Below are positions 36,771 to 45,879 of a stretch of DNA of 64,000 bases, in pieces; position 1 is the stretch's first letter, and each line of letters starts with the position of its first letter. The position numbers and the translations under genes are program-made. This DNA is from Pseudomonas sp. KUIN-1 (GTDB lineage Bacteria; Pseudomonadota; Gammaproteobacteria; Pseudomonadales; Pseudomonadaceae): the NCBI RefSeq assembly GCF_009176725.1, contig NZ_AP020337.1, positions 2,170,001-2,234,000 of the forward strand, read 5' to 3'. Below the pieces are notes generated by a model that did not search any database, was not told the DNA's origin, and saw only the letters and a list, made by a program, of their open reading frames with translations.

Positions 36771-37631
36771 TCAGAGGTCGCGGGCGACCCGGAAACCCAG
36801 CCAGTCACCCCGTACATCCGGCTGGCGGCTGTTGCGGTTGCCGGAGCGCGAGAAGATCGGCGCTTCGGTCCAGTCATTGCCGCGAATCATCTTCCAGGTG
36901 CAATCACCGGCCAGCCACGCGCTGCCATCGGTGGGCGCGCCGTTGTAGTTGCTGGTCTCGCAATCGGCGGTCCACTCGTAGACGTTGCCGTGGGCGTCGT
37001 AGATGCCGAAATCGTTGGGGCTGTAGCTGCCGGCAGGCGCCGTGTAGCTGAAACCGTCTTCCGGGCCGTAGGTGTTGGCGTGTTTGGCAATGCTGTAGGG
37101 CTTGCCTTCGTCCATCGGAAACGGGAACGAGCCCTTGCTGCCGCCGCGTGCCGCGTATTCACGCTGGGCTTCGCTGACCATGTGGTAGGACTTGCCGGTC
37201 TTTTTCGACAGCCATTCGACATACGCCTTGGCTTCGTTCCAGTCCATGCACACCGCAGGCTGACGCGGGCTCAGCGGGTAGCGCGGCTTGCCGGCCTTGC
37301 ACTCGCGGCCCGGCCGGGTATCGCCGTCCGGCATCTTGTAGCCGGAGCTTTTGATATAGGCGGCCCATTCGCCAGCCAGTACCTGAAAGCGGCTGATGGC
37401 GAACGGTTTGGCGAAGGTCACGTCATGCAGCGGGCCTTCGTCCGGCTGACGACCCAGTTCCTCTTCGGGCGCCCCCATGGTGAAGGTGCCCGCAGGCAGC
37501 ACGACCATTTCCGGGCAGTCCTTGCAGTCCTTGAACACCTTACCTGGCGCGGATACCGGCGTGGCGGCCAGGGCGCTGTCGCAGAGCAGAAGGCCGAGCA
37601 GGGCGGACAGGGGCAGCAGTGTTTTTTTCAT
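36771..37631 (-). CDS. pvdO: PvdO, periplasmic FGE/sulfatase-modifying-fold protein of pyoverdine maturation
   Basis: A 286-residue protein with a clear signal peptide (cleavage near SALAATP) and a formylglycine-generating-enzyme-type fold (MVVLPAGTFTMG near 45, ISRFQVLAGEWAAYI, HGNVYEWTADC, C-terminal GFRVARDL). PvdO is reported to catalyse the last oxidation, dihydropyoverdine to pyoverdine, in the periplasm. The C-terminal region reads RGNDW and GFRV where formylglycine-generating enzymes have RGGSW and a Cys (GFRC), so ordinary FGE chemistry is unlikely. Located between pvdN (47 bp upstream) and pvdE. Confidence 0.9.
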   Translation of the reverse strand: MKKTLLPLSALLGLLLCDSALAATPVSAPGKVFKDCKDCPEMVVLPAGTFTMGAPEEELGRQPDEGPLHDVTFAKPFAISRFQVLAGEWAAYIKSSGYKMPDGDTRPGRECKAGKPRYPLSPRQPAVCMDWNEAKAYVEWLSKKTGKSYHMVSEAQREYAARGGSKGSFPFPMDEGKPYSIAKHANTYGPEDGFSYTAPAGSYSPNDFGIYDAHGNVYEWTADCETSNYNGAPTDGSAWLAGDCTWKMIRGNDWTEAPIFSRSGNRNSRQPDVRGDWLGFRVARDL

Positions 37632-37678
37632 GTCGGGTCTCGATGGAAAACGGAAAACAGGTGATCGGTGAATTTGTG

Positions 37679-38959
37679 TCAGGCGCGCCGGGCGAGCAGC
37701 GTCATGAAACGATCGATTTCGGCTTCGCTGTTCAGCAGTCCCGGCGCGGTGCGCACCACGGGGCCGACGTCGCGACTTACCGCGTCAACGACCATGCGCT
37801 GCTTCATCAGCCAGGCCGCCACGTCGTCGCACGACTGGCCCTTGAGCCGGAAGAAGCTGAAGCCCGCCGACAGCGCAGGGTCCACCGGCGTCACCAGCTC
37901 GACATTGGGCTGAGCCTTGAGGCGCTGCTTGAGGTAACTGTTGAGCTGGTGAATGCGTGCCTGCACATCGGCCTTGCCCAGTTGCAGGTGCAGTTTGAAG
38001 GCCTCGTTCAACGCCCAGCGGTGTTCGAACGAGTGGTAGCCACCGGGCGTCATGATCGTGCTGAAACCGGTGGCTTCCGAGAACGTCGGGATCAGCGGCG
38101 TGAGGTCCTTGACCTGTTCCGAGCGGGCGCAAACGATGCCGGTGCCGCGCGGGCCAAACAGCCACTTGTGGGTGCCGGCGACATAGAAGTCGCACCTCAT
38201 CTCCGGGAAATCGAGGTTCTCGACGCCAAAGCCATGCACGCCGTCGACCACGTAGAGAATGCGCTCCTGGTCGTCACGGTTGCGATTGTGTTCCTCGACC
38301 AGATCGCCGATGGCCGCGATGGGCAGTTTCACGCCGCTGCCGGACTGCACCCAGGTCATGCCCAGCACCCGCGTCTTCGGCTGAATGCTGCGCGCGATGG
38401 AGCCGATGATTTCATCGGCCGAGACGGTCGCCGGGTCCTTGAACAGGCGAATCTTGCGCACCTGCGTGCCGTCGCGCTGCTGACGGAATTTGAGGATATC
38501 GCGGACGCAGGAATGCTCGTGTTCGGTGGTCAGAATCTCCTGATCCGGGCGCACATGGAGACCGCCGTAGATGATTGCCAGGCCTTCAGTGGTGCTGCCG
38601 GTCAGGGCGATCTGGCCGGGTTGGGCGTTCAGGTACTTGCCCGCCCAGACGCGAACCTCGTGTTCGCGGCGCTCGGTCTCTCCCAGGTCCCAGTCCATGG
38701 CCAGACCGGGATTACGGTCGATATGCGCACGATGCTGTTCGATGGCCTGGCGAACCGGTGCAGGGTGCGAGGTGACCAGAAAATTGGAGAGGTGGACGTA
38801 ATCCGGGTCCTGATTGAACAATTGTTTCAGGCGCGTCCATTTGTCCGTGGAGGCCGGCTGAGTCGCTGGCGTCACGGCTGCCGTTGCAAGGCCGGAGCCC
38901 AGGGGCAGGGCCGCCGCGAGCAGCCCGGCCTGTTTGAGGAAGGTTCTGCGATCAGTCAT
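37679..38959 (-). CDS. pvdN: PvdN, periplasmic PLP-dependent enzyme modifying the chromophore glutamate
   Basis: A 426-residue class-V aminotransferase-fold protein. A twin-arginine signal is visible at the start (DRRTFLKQAG followed by a hydrophobic stretch to about residue 28), so it folds with its cofactor before export. The PLP-binding Lys lies near residue 264 in AGTHKWLFGPRGTG. PvdN converts the glutamyl side chain of the chromophore to succinamide. The start codon overlaps the end of pvdM by 8 bp, indicating one transcript. Confidence 0.92.
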   Translation of the reverse strand: MTDRRTFLKQAGLLAAALPLGSGLATAAVTPATQPASTDKWTRLKQLFNQDPDYVHLSNFLVTSHPAPVRQAIEQHRAHIDRNPGLAMDWDLGETERREHEVRVWAGKYLNAQPGQIALTGSTTEGLAIIYGGLHVRPDQEILTTEHEHSCVRDILKFRQQRDGTQVRKIRLFKDPATVSADEIIGSIARSIQPKTRVLGMTWVQSGSGVKLPIAAIGDLVEEHNRNRDDQERILYVVDGVHGFGVENLDFPEMRCDFYVAGTHKWLFGPRGTGIVCARSEQVKDLTPLIPTFSEATGFSTIMTPGGYHSFEHRWALNEAFKLHLQLGKADVQARIHQLNSYLKQRLKAQPNVELVTPVDPALSAGFSFFRLKGQSCDDVAAWLMKQRMVVDAVSRDVGPVVRTAPGLLNSEAEIDRFMTLLARRA

Positions 38960-40346
38960 GAGCGTCTGCGCCTGAGGGTCGGGTAGCGGCGTTTGAGAGA
39001 TTCATGTGCTTCATATCCGGACGGGCAGCAGCCTGAACCTGCTCCCAGACGCGCAGGAAATTGCCGCCCCAGAGCTTGGTGATATCCGCTTCGGCATAGC
39101 CGCGTTCGATCAGTTCGGCCGTCACATTGCGGATTTCGCTGACATCGTTGAAGCCTTTCACGCCGCCGCCATCGTTGAAGTCGGAGCTGATGCCGACGTG
39201 GTCGATGCCGATTTTGCGGACGGTGTAATCGATGGCGTCGACGAAGTCCTGGACCGTGGCTTTGGGCTCCTCCTCGAGAATCGCATACAGCTTGCTGGCA
39301 TAGGCGCCGAAGCGTTGTTCCGGCCAGACGGTGATGATCGGGTCGCCGGGCATCAGTGCCATGGCCAGGTTCGGCAACGGCGGCAGGTCGAAGTCCTTGC
39401 GCAGCGCGTTGAGCTTGTCCTGAGTCTTCTGGCTCAGCGGCTTCAAATAGGCCGGGAACGCCACGATCTGTACCACGCCGCCGCTGCGCTTGATGAGCTG
39501 CAGTTCCTCGTCGCTGAGGTTGCGCGGGATGTCCACCAGCGCACGCGGCGCCGAGTGCGAGGCGACCATCGGCGTGCGGCTCAGCTCGCTGACCTGTTGC
39601 AGCGCCTTGCTCGACATCTGTGACACGTCGATGATCACGCCCAGATCGTTGAGGCGTTGCACTGCCTGCCTGCCGATCTCCGACAGGCCGCCCAGTGCGT
39701 CGGGCGTGTCATTGAGAAAGGGCAGGGGACGTGAAGAGTCGGCCCAGCTGTTATTGCCGACATAACTGAAACCGAACATGCGCATGCCGCGTGCGGTCCA
39801 GTGGTCCAGCAGGCTCAGGTCATTGCCCAGCGGGTAAGCGTTGAGCATGCTGATGAAGATCGCAAACTTGCCTTCGCCGTGCAGGCGGCGCATGTCGTCC
39901 GGGGTGTAGGCGATGCCGACCTGATTGGGGAAGTCGCGAACCATGCCGGTGATGATTTTGTAACGCACTTCCTGCTGATGGCGTGCTTCGTCGACGAAAC
40001 CGGGTGTCGGACGATGCGGGGCGTTGTCGCCGTTCCAGATCTCCGGCCAGCCGAATACCGTCAGTGCAGCCCCGGACAGGCGTCCGCGCGCGGCTTTCAC
40101 CAGGTCGAATTGCCCCGAGCCGTCCTTGTCGGCTTCGTTGCCCTCGCTGCCGAATTTCATCGGCACGGTGATGTGGCTGTCGAAGGAAATGATCCGCTCC
40201 TGCAGGTCGTCGGCCTGTTGCATAACCTTGACCGGGTAGCCTGCTGGCGACCAGTAATTCCAGGCCAGAAAGCCCGTACCTGCACTGATGGCCAGGGCCA
40301 GCGGCAGGCCGATGAAGAGAGCTTTTTTCCAACGCGGTCTTGTCAT
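38952..40346 (-). CDS. pvdM: PvdM, dipeptidase-fold protein of pyoverdine maturation
   Basis: A 464-residue protein with an N-terminal hydrophobic anchor or signal (residues about 8-28) and a membrane (renal) dipeptidase fold. PvdM is needed in vivo for PvdP to oxidise ferribactin. Compared with zinc dipeptidases from memory, several metal ligands are missing: the HxD motif reads DSHIT, the EGG region reads LNAYPLGND, and DLAH reads DVSQ; SHS and the SDF near the end (IDHVGISSDF) remain. A chaperone-like or altered catalytic role seems more likely than zinc peptidase action. First gene of the pvdMNOE unit, driven by an exact PvdS box 60 bp upstream. Confidence 0.9.
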   Translation of the reverse strand: MTRPRWKKALFIGLPLALAISAGTGFLAWNYWSPAGYPVKVMQQADDLQERIISFDSHITVPMKFGSEGNEADKDGSGQFDLVKAARGRLSGAALTVFGWPEIWNGDNAPHRPTPGFVDEARHQQEVRYKIITGMVRDFPNQVGIAYTPDDMRRLHGEGKFAIFISMLNAYPLGNDLSLLDHWTARGMRMFGFSYVGNNSWADSSRPLPFLNDTPDALGGLSEIGRQAVQRLNDLGVIIDVSQMSSKALQQVSELSRTPMVASHSAPRALVDIPRNLSDEELQLIKRSGGVVQIVAFPAYLKPLSQKTQDKLNALRKDFDLPPLPNLAMALMPGDPIITVWPEQRFGAYASKLYAILEEEPKATVQDFVDAIDYTVRKIGIDHVGISSDFNDGGGVKGFNDVSEIRNVTAELIERGYAEADITKLWGGNFLRVWEQVQAAARPDMKHMNLSNAATRPSGADAHD

Positions 40347-40406
40347 TTCCGTCTCGTGTGGTTAACCGTTGCGCAGCCTGCGACGGCTGTTGCTATCTGG
40401 TGGAGA

Positions 40407-40430
40407 ACGAGCGGGTCGCCGATAAATTTA
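40407..40430 (-). promoter_or_regulatory. PvdS-type promoter of pvdMNOE
   Basis: Minus-strand TAAAT (40430-40426), 16-base spacer, CGT (40409-40407), then TC. Exact match. It is back to back with the pvdP promoter, with 29 bp between the two TAAAT elements. Confidence 0.85.
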
Positions 40431-40459
40431 GCGCGGGGTCATGGATGTGTGTGCAGCGC

Positions 40460-40483
40460 TAAATTTGTCTGCCGGGTTTACGT
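40460..40483 (+). promoter_or_regulatory. PvdS-type promoter of pvdP
   Basis: TAAAT at 40460-40464, 16-base spacer, CGT at 40481-40483, then TC. Exact match, 45 bp before the pvdP start. Confidence 0.85.
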
Positions 40484-40528
40484 TCTAGCTTGGATAACGG
40501 CTGTCTCGGGGCTGGAACAGGTAGGGTA

Positions 40529-42163
40529 ATGACGATTTCTCGACGAGGGTTCATAGCGGGGCTGGCGCTGACCGGTGCGGCAGTTCCGGCAGCGTATTAC
40601 GCGCATCGGGAACTCACCCGGGTCGACCTGCCCGAAACGCCGGGCGAAGCGACGGCGGGGCCTGCCGATACCGCCACTCAGCGCCTGGCCGACAAGCTGC
40701 GCGGGGTGTGGACCCTGCGTTTCGAGGGGCGCGATGCCGGGCTGAGCGGTGCGCCGCTCGAAGGCCTGGAAATGTTTCTCGACATTGCCCCGCGCGGTCG
40801 CGGCCTGCGCGGCTATATCGACACGGCCGAACGATTGCGCAGCGATGGACTGCCGCGTTTTCGGGTGATTGGCGATCTGCAACCGGCCAACGCCGCAAGA
40901 CTCTACCTGCGGGTCATGGACGGCCATGCCGGCAATGACCCGCACAGCGACAACCCGGATTACGAATTCAGCCTGACCCTCGATGAAGTCTGGGGCGCAT
41001 TCGGTAACGCAGGCAGCGGCACCCTGAGCGGGCGTATCGAACGTCTGGACCGAGCGCTGGCCCTGCCGGAACTGGAAAGCCGTCTGATCGCGATCAAGCA
41101 GGTGTTTCCAGAGGCGCGGGAAAGGGTCGGTCTGAGCCCGCCGTTTCTGGCCTGGCTGGTGTCCAGGGAGCATCGTCTGTTCCATCAGCTCTGGCATGCC
41201 TCGCGAGACAAATGGCACAAACTGCCCGAAGACAAGCGTGACGCCCTGCGCGGCATTGGCTGGCAGCCGGGCCCGCGTGAGCATGAGCGCGATGCGCGTG
41301 GCCCGCACAAGGACCGCAACGGCTCGGGTGAAGACTTTTTTTATATGCACCGGCACATGCTGATCCAGGCACGCAGGATTCAGGACTTGCCGTCATGGCC
41401 GCGCTTTCCACTGCCGCAGCCTGAGCTGGAGCGCGACCGCCTGGGCTTTGCCCGCTATTTCGACAATCACGACGGTTGTTCGCTGCCGCCCAACTGGCTG
41501 GCGCACGGTGACGAGGAATACACCCAGCTGGTCAGCGATATCAAAAGCCACGAGACGTTTCATACGCATTTTCAGGTCTGGGAGTCGCAGTATCGCGATC
41601 CGCGCTTCTTGTCGAAGTTGACGTTGGGGCAGTTCGGTTCGCAGGTCGAGCTGGAACTGCACGACTGGCTGCACATGCGCTGGGCCTCGGTGGCCCGCGA
41701 CCCGGCCAACGGCCAGCCGGTGCCGATGGCACGTCGTTCGGATGATTTTGCCGAGCGCTGGTTCGAGCCGGAAAACGACTTTCTCGCCGACCCGTTTTCA
41801 TCGCACGTGAACCCGGTGTTCTGGATGTTCCACGGCTGGATCGACGACCGCATCGAGGACTGGTTCCGCGCCCACGAGCGCTTCCATTCGGGTGAGGTGA
41901 AGCGCCTGGAAGTCAACGGCGTGCCATGGTTTGCGCCAGGCCGCTGGGTGAATGTCAGCGACCCCTGGCTGGGGCCGGACACCCACGGTTGCAGCACCGT
42001 GCCGGGTCAGGCGGCGGGCACGACCATGGAAATGGACCCGGAAGTCATGAAGCTGGCGCTGCGCATCACGTTCGCCGCGGATGACAAACTGAGCAACCTG
42101 CTACGCCGCGTGCCCCGCAGGCCGTGGTATGCCAGGAATTTGTTGCCGGACAGGTGGTTCTGA
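40529..42163 (+). CDS. pvdP: PvdP, periplasmic tyrosinase
   Basis: A 544-residue copper enzyme that oxidises ferribactin to dihydropyoverdine, forming the chromophore. A twin-arginine signal opens the protein (ISRRGFIAGLAL). Histidines suited to a binuclear copper site are seen in NHDGC (about 314), HETFHTH (about 341-347), HDWLHMRW (about 378-382), SSHVNPVFW (about 426) and FHGWIDD (about 435). The N-terminal 250 residues match the PvdP-specific barrel domain only by position. I chose the ATG at 40529 because an AGGTAGGG ribosome site lies before it and it starts the Tat signal; an upstream in-frame start would place 13 unlikely residues before it. Exact PvdS promoter upstream. Confidence 0.9.
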   Translation: MTISRRGFIAGLALTGAAVPAAYYAHRELTRVDLPETPGEATAGPADTATQRLADKLRGVWTLRFEGRDAGLSGAPLEGLEMFLDIAPRGRGLRGYIDTAERLRSDGLPRFRVIGDLQPANAARLYLRVMDGHAGNDPHSDNPDYEFSLTLDEVWGAFGNAGSGTLSGRIERLDRALALPELESRLIAIKQVFPEARERVGLSPPFLAWLVSREHRLFHQLWHASRDKWHKLPEDKRDALRGIGWQPGPREHERDARGPHKDRNGSGEDFFYMHRHMLIQARRIQDLPSWPRFPLPQPELERDRLGFARYFDNHDGCSLPPNWLAHGDEEYTQLVSDIKSHETFHTHFQVWESQYRDPRFLSKLTLGQFGSQVELELHDWLHMRWASVARDPANGQPVPMARRSDDFAERWFEPENDFLADPFSSHVNPVFWMFHGWIDDRIEDWFRAHERFHSGEVKRLEVNGVPWFAPGRWVNVSDPWLGPDTHGCSTVPGQAAGTTMEMDPEVMKLALRITFAADDKLSNLLRRVPRRPWYARNLLPDRWF

Positions 42164-42181
42164 CCAACGGCATTGGAGGTT

Positions 42182-42284
42182 ATCGTTCCCAGCGCTCCGG
42201 CTTTGGAGTGCCGTCCATGACGTTCTGTGGCGCAAGAGGACGCGGAGCGTCCGGAAAGGCATGCGACGCGGAGCGTCGCACGAT
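42182..42284 (-). repeat. Four-palindrome repeat, tandem copy A
   Basis: Inverted element (ATCGTTCC ... CACGAT). With copy B it forms a 154-bp tandem duplication that also includes a spacer starting AATGAGTTGTTCGCGC. The gap 42164-42509 between the convergent pvdP and opmQ genes holds only these repeats. Confidence 0.8.
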
Positions 42285-42335
42285 AATGAGTTGTTCGCGC
42301 AGACCGACGCAGTGCTTCAGCACGGAGTTGAGATT

Positions 42336-42438
42336 ATCGTTCCGCACGCTCCCGCGTGGGAATGCAGGTCTCGACGCTCTGCGTCGCAAGAGGACGCAGA
42401 GCGTCCAGAACGGCATGCGACGCAGAGCGTCGCACGAT
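42336..42438 (-). repeat. Four-palindrome repeat, tandem copy B
   Basis: Second copy, exactly 154 bp on, followed by a second copy of the spacer (42439-42480) and by the first bases of a third element (ATTATCGTTCC at 42489). The palindromes may end transcription from both sides. Confidence 0.8.
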
Positions 42439-42509
42439 AATGAGTTGTTCGCGCAGACCGACGCAGTGCTTCAGCACGGTAGTCGGGATTATCGTTCCTT
42501 GCGTGGCGC

Positions 42510-43898
42510 TCAGTGCACCTGCCAGCTCCCACCCAGTGCCTTGTACAGCGCAATGCTCGCCTGCAGGCGCGCCAGCCGCAGTTGCACACTGACATCCTGC
42601 GCCAGGTACAGCGTGCGCTGGGTTTCCAGTACGGTGAGCAGGTCCTCGGCGCCTTCCTGATAGCGGCTCTGGGCGATGCGGAAGGCAGTTTGTGCCTGTT
42701 TGAGTTCTTCTTCGTGCCAGTAGCGCTGTTGATACAGGCCGCGAATGCTGTTCAGGGCTTTTTCCACGTCGGCGAAGCTGTTGATGATCGCGCCGCGATA
42801 GGTTTCCAGCAGTTCCTCCTGACGCGCTGTGGCCTTGTCGCGCTCGGCAGCCAGGCGGCCATTGTTGAAGATCGGCCCCACCAGCCCGGCAGCGAGGCTG
42901 CTGAACGGTGCACGCAGCCAGTCTTCGGCGCGGGTGTTTTCGGTGCCCAGCCTGGCGCTCAGGGTCAGTTTCGGCAGCATGGCGGCGCGGGCGACGGTGA
43001 CATTGGCCTGTGCCGCTGCCAGGTCAGCCTCGGCCTTGGCCAGATCAGGGCGGCGGGTCAGCAACTCGCTCGGTACACCTGCGCCGATGTCCGGCCAGTT
43101 CAGGGTGTCGAAGGGCTGATCCGCGAGGTGCAGATTCTGCACCGGCTGACCGAGCAAGGCCGCCAGGGTGATCAACTGCTCGTTGGCCAGTTGCTGAACG
43201 CGGGGCAGTTCACGCTGCTGGGTTGCAACCAGATTCTTCTGCTGTGCCAGCTCCAGTGCCGTTGCCGAGCCCGATTCATAGCGGGTCTGCACCAGGCGCA
43301 GCACGTCTTGCGCGTTGGCCAGATTCAGCTCGGCAATCCGCCCTTGCTCGCGCGCCGCCAGGGTTTGCGCATAGCGGTCGGCGACGTTGGCCAGCAGGGT
43401 CAGCTCCACGGTCGCCTGATCGAACTGGCTGGCGCGCAGGCCTTGCAGTGCGCTGTCGCGTCCCGCTGCGATGCCGCCCCAGAAATCCACTTCATAGCTG
43501 GCGGTCAGGTCGCTGGTGAAATTGTTGGTGTTGTTGTCGTCGGAAGGGTTGGCCTTGCGGTCGCTGTTGCGCAGGAACCGGTTACGTTCGCCGCGCAGGT
43601 CAAAGGCCAGTTCCGGCAGCAAGGGCGCGCCGCCGATGATGGCGCTGGCCTGTGCCTGACGAACCCGCGCCATCGCCGCAGCGACTTCGTGGCTGTCGCG
43701 GCTGGCCTGTTCGATCAGGCGATCCAGCTGCGGGCTGCCGAACTGCTGCCACCAACGCACATCGCTGCGCTGTGCGGCGGCGTTTTCGGCAAACGCCCAG
43801 CTTGCCGGTGGCTGGATGCCGCTGTCCGGCGACGGGGCAGGCGTCTGGCAGGCGCTCAGCAACAGGCAGGCAGTCAAAACGGAGAGACTCGGCTTCAT
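42510..43898 (-). CDS. opmQ: OpmQ, outer-membrane channel of the PvdRT pump
   Basis: A 462-residue NodT/TolC-type outer-membrane lipoprotein. The signal peptide ends in a lipobox (LLSAC, Cys about residue 17). The long helical repeats typical of the family follow. With PvdR and PvdT it makes a tripartite pump that secretes or recycles pyoverdine. It is the last gene of the pvdR-pvdT-opmQ set. I prefer the ATG at 43898, which gives a normal lipoprotein signal (Lys2); a GTG at 43913, overlapping the pvdT stop by 8 bp, is the alternative and would add 5 residues. Confidence 0.9.
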   Translation of the reverse strand: MKPSLSVLTACLLLSACQTPAPSPDSGIQPPASWAFAENAAAQRSDVRWWQQFGSPQLDRLIEQASRDSHEVAAAMARVRQAQASAIIGGAPLLPELAFDLRGERNRFLRNSDRKANPSDDNNTNNFTSDLTASYEVDFWGGIAAGRDSALQGLRASQFDQATVELTLLANVADRYAQTLAAREQGRIAELNLANAQDVLRLVQTRYESGSATALELAQQKNLVATQQRELPRVQQLANEQLITLAALLGQPVQNLHLADQPFDTLNWPDIGAGVPSELLTRRPDLAKAEADLAAAQANVTVARAAMLPKLTLSARLGTENTRAEDWLRAPFSSLAAGLVGPIFNNGRLAAERDKATARQEELLETYRGAIINSFADVEKALNSIRGLYQQRYWHEEELKQAQTAFRIAQSRYQEGAEDLLTVLETQRTLYLAQDVSVQLRLARLQASIALYKALGGSWQVH

Positions 43899-43905
43899 TG
43901 ATCGA

Positions 43906-45879
43906 TCATTCACTGGTGAGGGCCGCGACCGGGTCGAGGCGGGCAGCCTTGCGGGCCGGCATGAAACCGAAGGTCACGCCGGTGATCAGGGCGCAGACAA
44001 ACGCCCCGGCCACGGCCGGCAGGGTGAACGCCACGGCCACCTTACTCAGCAGCAGCGCTGCGCCCATGCCCAACGCCAGCACGATACCGGCCAGCCCGCC
44101 GACCACGGAAAGCATCATCGCCTCGGTGAGAAACTGCCGCAGGATGTCGCTTTGCCGCGCGCCGGTGGCCATGCGGATGCCGATTTCACGGGTGCGTTCG
44201 CGCACCGTCATCAGCATGATGTTCATCACGCCGATACCGCCGACTAGCAAGGAAATGGCGGCAATCGAGCCGAGCATCAGCGACAGGGTGTTCTGGGTGC
44301 GGGCTTCGGCCTGGATCATCGCGGCGTTGTTGGTCAGCTCGTAATCCTGTTTGCCGTGATGCAGCTGTTGCAGCAGGTTGCGTATCGACTGTTCAGCCTG
44401 TTTGACATTGTTGGCGTCGCGGGTGGCGATGGTGATGTACTCGGGGTCCTGTGTGCCGAACAGGCGGATGCTGGCCGACGAGTAGGGGATGGCGATGCGA
44501 TTGTCGCTGTCCAGATCGCCCGATGTGGCGCCTTTTTCCTGCAGCACGCCGACCACCTGAAAAGGCACGTTTTCGATCAGGATGTACTGGCCGACAGGGT
44601 CGCTCTGCTCACCGAACAGTTTTTGGCGAACCTTGTAACCAATCACTGCCACGGCGGCTGCGTTCTGCTCATCCGCCTCGCTGAAATAACTGCCTTCCAC
44701 CACCGGCCAGTTGAAGATCGCCGGAAAGTGCGTGTCATTACCGCCGACGTAACTGGAATGATCGAGGTTGCCGTAGCGCACCCCGGCCTGGCCGCCGTTG
44801 ACCGGCATGATCATTTTCACCTCGGGCAACTCGCCCAGCGCAGCGACTTCCTCCAGGGTGATGACGCCCTTGGGCGCACGCGGGTTGGGCGCCTTGCCGT
44901 TGAGGTAAATGATGTTGGAGCCGAACGAGGACATCTGCGCCATGACCTGACGTTTGCTGCCTTCGCCGACAGCCAGCATCACCACCACCGACGCCACGCC
45001 GATGACGATTCCCAGCAAGGTCAGCGCGGTTCGGAAGCGGTTGATCCACATCACTCGCCACGCCGCCCGAATCGCGTCGAACAGTTCGCCTTGCCAGGCG
45101 CTTTGGCTGCCGCTGCCTTCGCTCAGACGCTTGCGCAGGTCGACCGCCTGCAGCGCGGCTGGATTGACTGAGCGCTGCACGTCAGAAGCACCTTGAGCCG
45201 TATCACTGATCACCAGCCCATCGCTGATCTCGATGACCCGTTTGGCGCGCGCCGCCACTTCGCGATCATGGGTGATGAGGATCACTACATGGCCCTGGCT
45301 CGCCAGTTCGTCGAGCAGAGTCATGACCTCCGCGCCACTGTGGCTGTCCAGCGCACCGGTGGGCTCGTCGGCGAGGATGATGTGCCCGCCATTCATCAAG
45401 GCGCGGGCGATGGAAACCCGTTGCTGCTGGCCGCCGGACAACTGGTGCGGCCGATTGCCGGTGCGCGACGCCAGGCCCAGTCGGTCGAGCAGGGCGGCGG
45501 CCCGCGCGTGACGCTCTGCGGCGGGCGTCCCGGCGTAGATCGCCGGCATCTCGACGTTTTCCTGCGCCGAGCCGGACGGAATCAGGTGGTAGCCCTGAAA
45601 CACGAACCCGAACGCCTCGCGGCGCAGCCAGGCGAGTTCGTCGCTGCCCAGCGCGGCGACGTTTTCTCCGGCGAACAGGTATTCGCCCGAGGTTGGACGG
45701 TCCAGACAACCGAGGATGTTCATCAGCGTCGACTTGCCGGACCCGGAAGCGCCGACAATCGCCACGAACTCACCGGTATGAATCGACAGATCGATGCCGC
45801 GCAGCACGTTGACCAGCGGGCTGTCGCCTCCGCCGTAGGATTTGCGAATGCCTCGCAGGTCGATCAGCGGCGTGCGCAT
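43906..45879 (-). CDS. pvdT: PvdT, MacB-type ATPase/permease of the pyoverdine pump
   Basis: A 657-residue MacB-family protein. N-terminal ATPase domain with Walker [10 protein letters not shown] (about 43), signature LSGGQQQR (about 150) and Walker [12 protein letters not shown]; then a hydrophobic segment near 275, a large periplasmic domain, and three more membrane segments in the last 150 residues. It powers the PvdRT-OpmQ pump from the inner membrane. Its ATG follows directly on the pvdR stop codon with no gap, so the two are co-translated. Confidence 0.92.
   Translation of the reverse strand: MRTPLIDLRGIRKSYGGGDSPLVNVLRGIDLSIHTGEFVAIVGASGSGKSTLMNILGCLDRPTSGEYLFAGENVAALGSDELAWLRREAFGFVFQGYHLIPSGSAQENVEMPAIYAGTPAAERHARAAALLDRLGLASRTGNRPHQLSGGQQQRVSIARALMNGGHIILADEPTGALDSHSGAEVMTLLDELASQGHVVILITHDREVAARAKRVIEISDGLVISDTAQGASDVQRSVNPAALQAVDLRKRLSEGSGSQSAWQGELFDAIRAAWRVMWINRFRTALTLLGIVIGVASVVVMLAVGEGSKRQVMAQMSSFGSNIIYLNGKAPNPRAPKGVITLEEVAALGELPEVKMIMPVNGGQAGVRYGNLDHSSYVGGNDTHFPAIFNWPVVEGSYFSEADEQNAAAVAVIGYKVRQKLFGEQSDPVGQYILIENVPFQVVGVLQEKGATSGDLDSDNRIAIPYSSASIRLFGTQDPEYITIATRDANNVKQAEQSIRNLLQQLHHGKQDYELTNNAAMIQAEARTQNTLSLMLGSIAAISLLVGGIGVMNIMLMTVRERTREIGIRMATGARQSDILRQFLTEAMMLSVVGGLAGIVLALGMGAALLLSKVAVAFTLPAVAGAFVCALITGVTFGFMPARKAARLDPVAALTSE

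Noticed and set aside
42124..42660. Small proteins encoded in the repeat region between pvdP and opmQ
   Set aside because: The frames consist of translated palindromic repeats and overlap the opmQ coding end.
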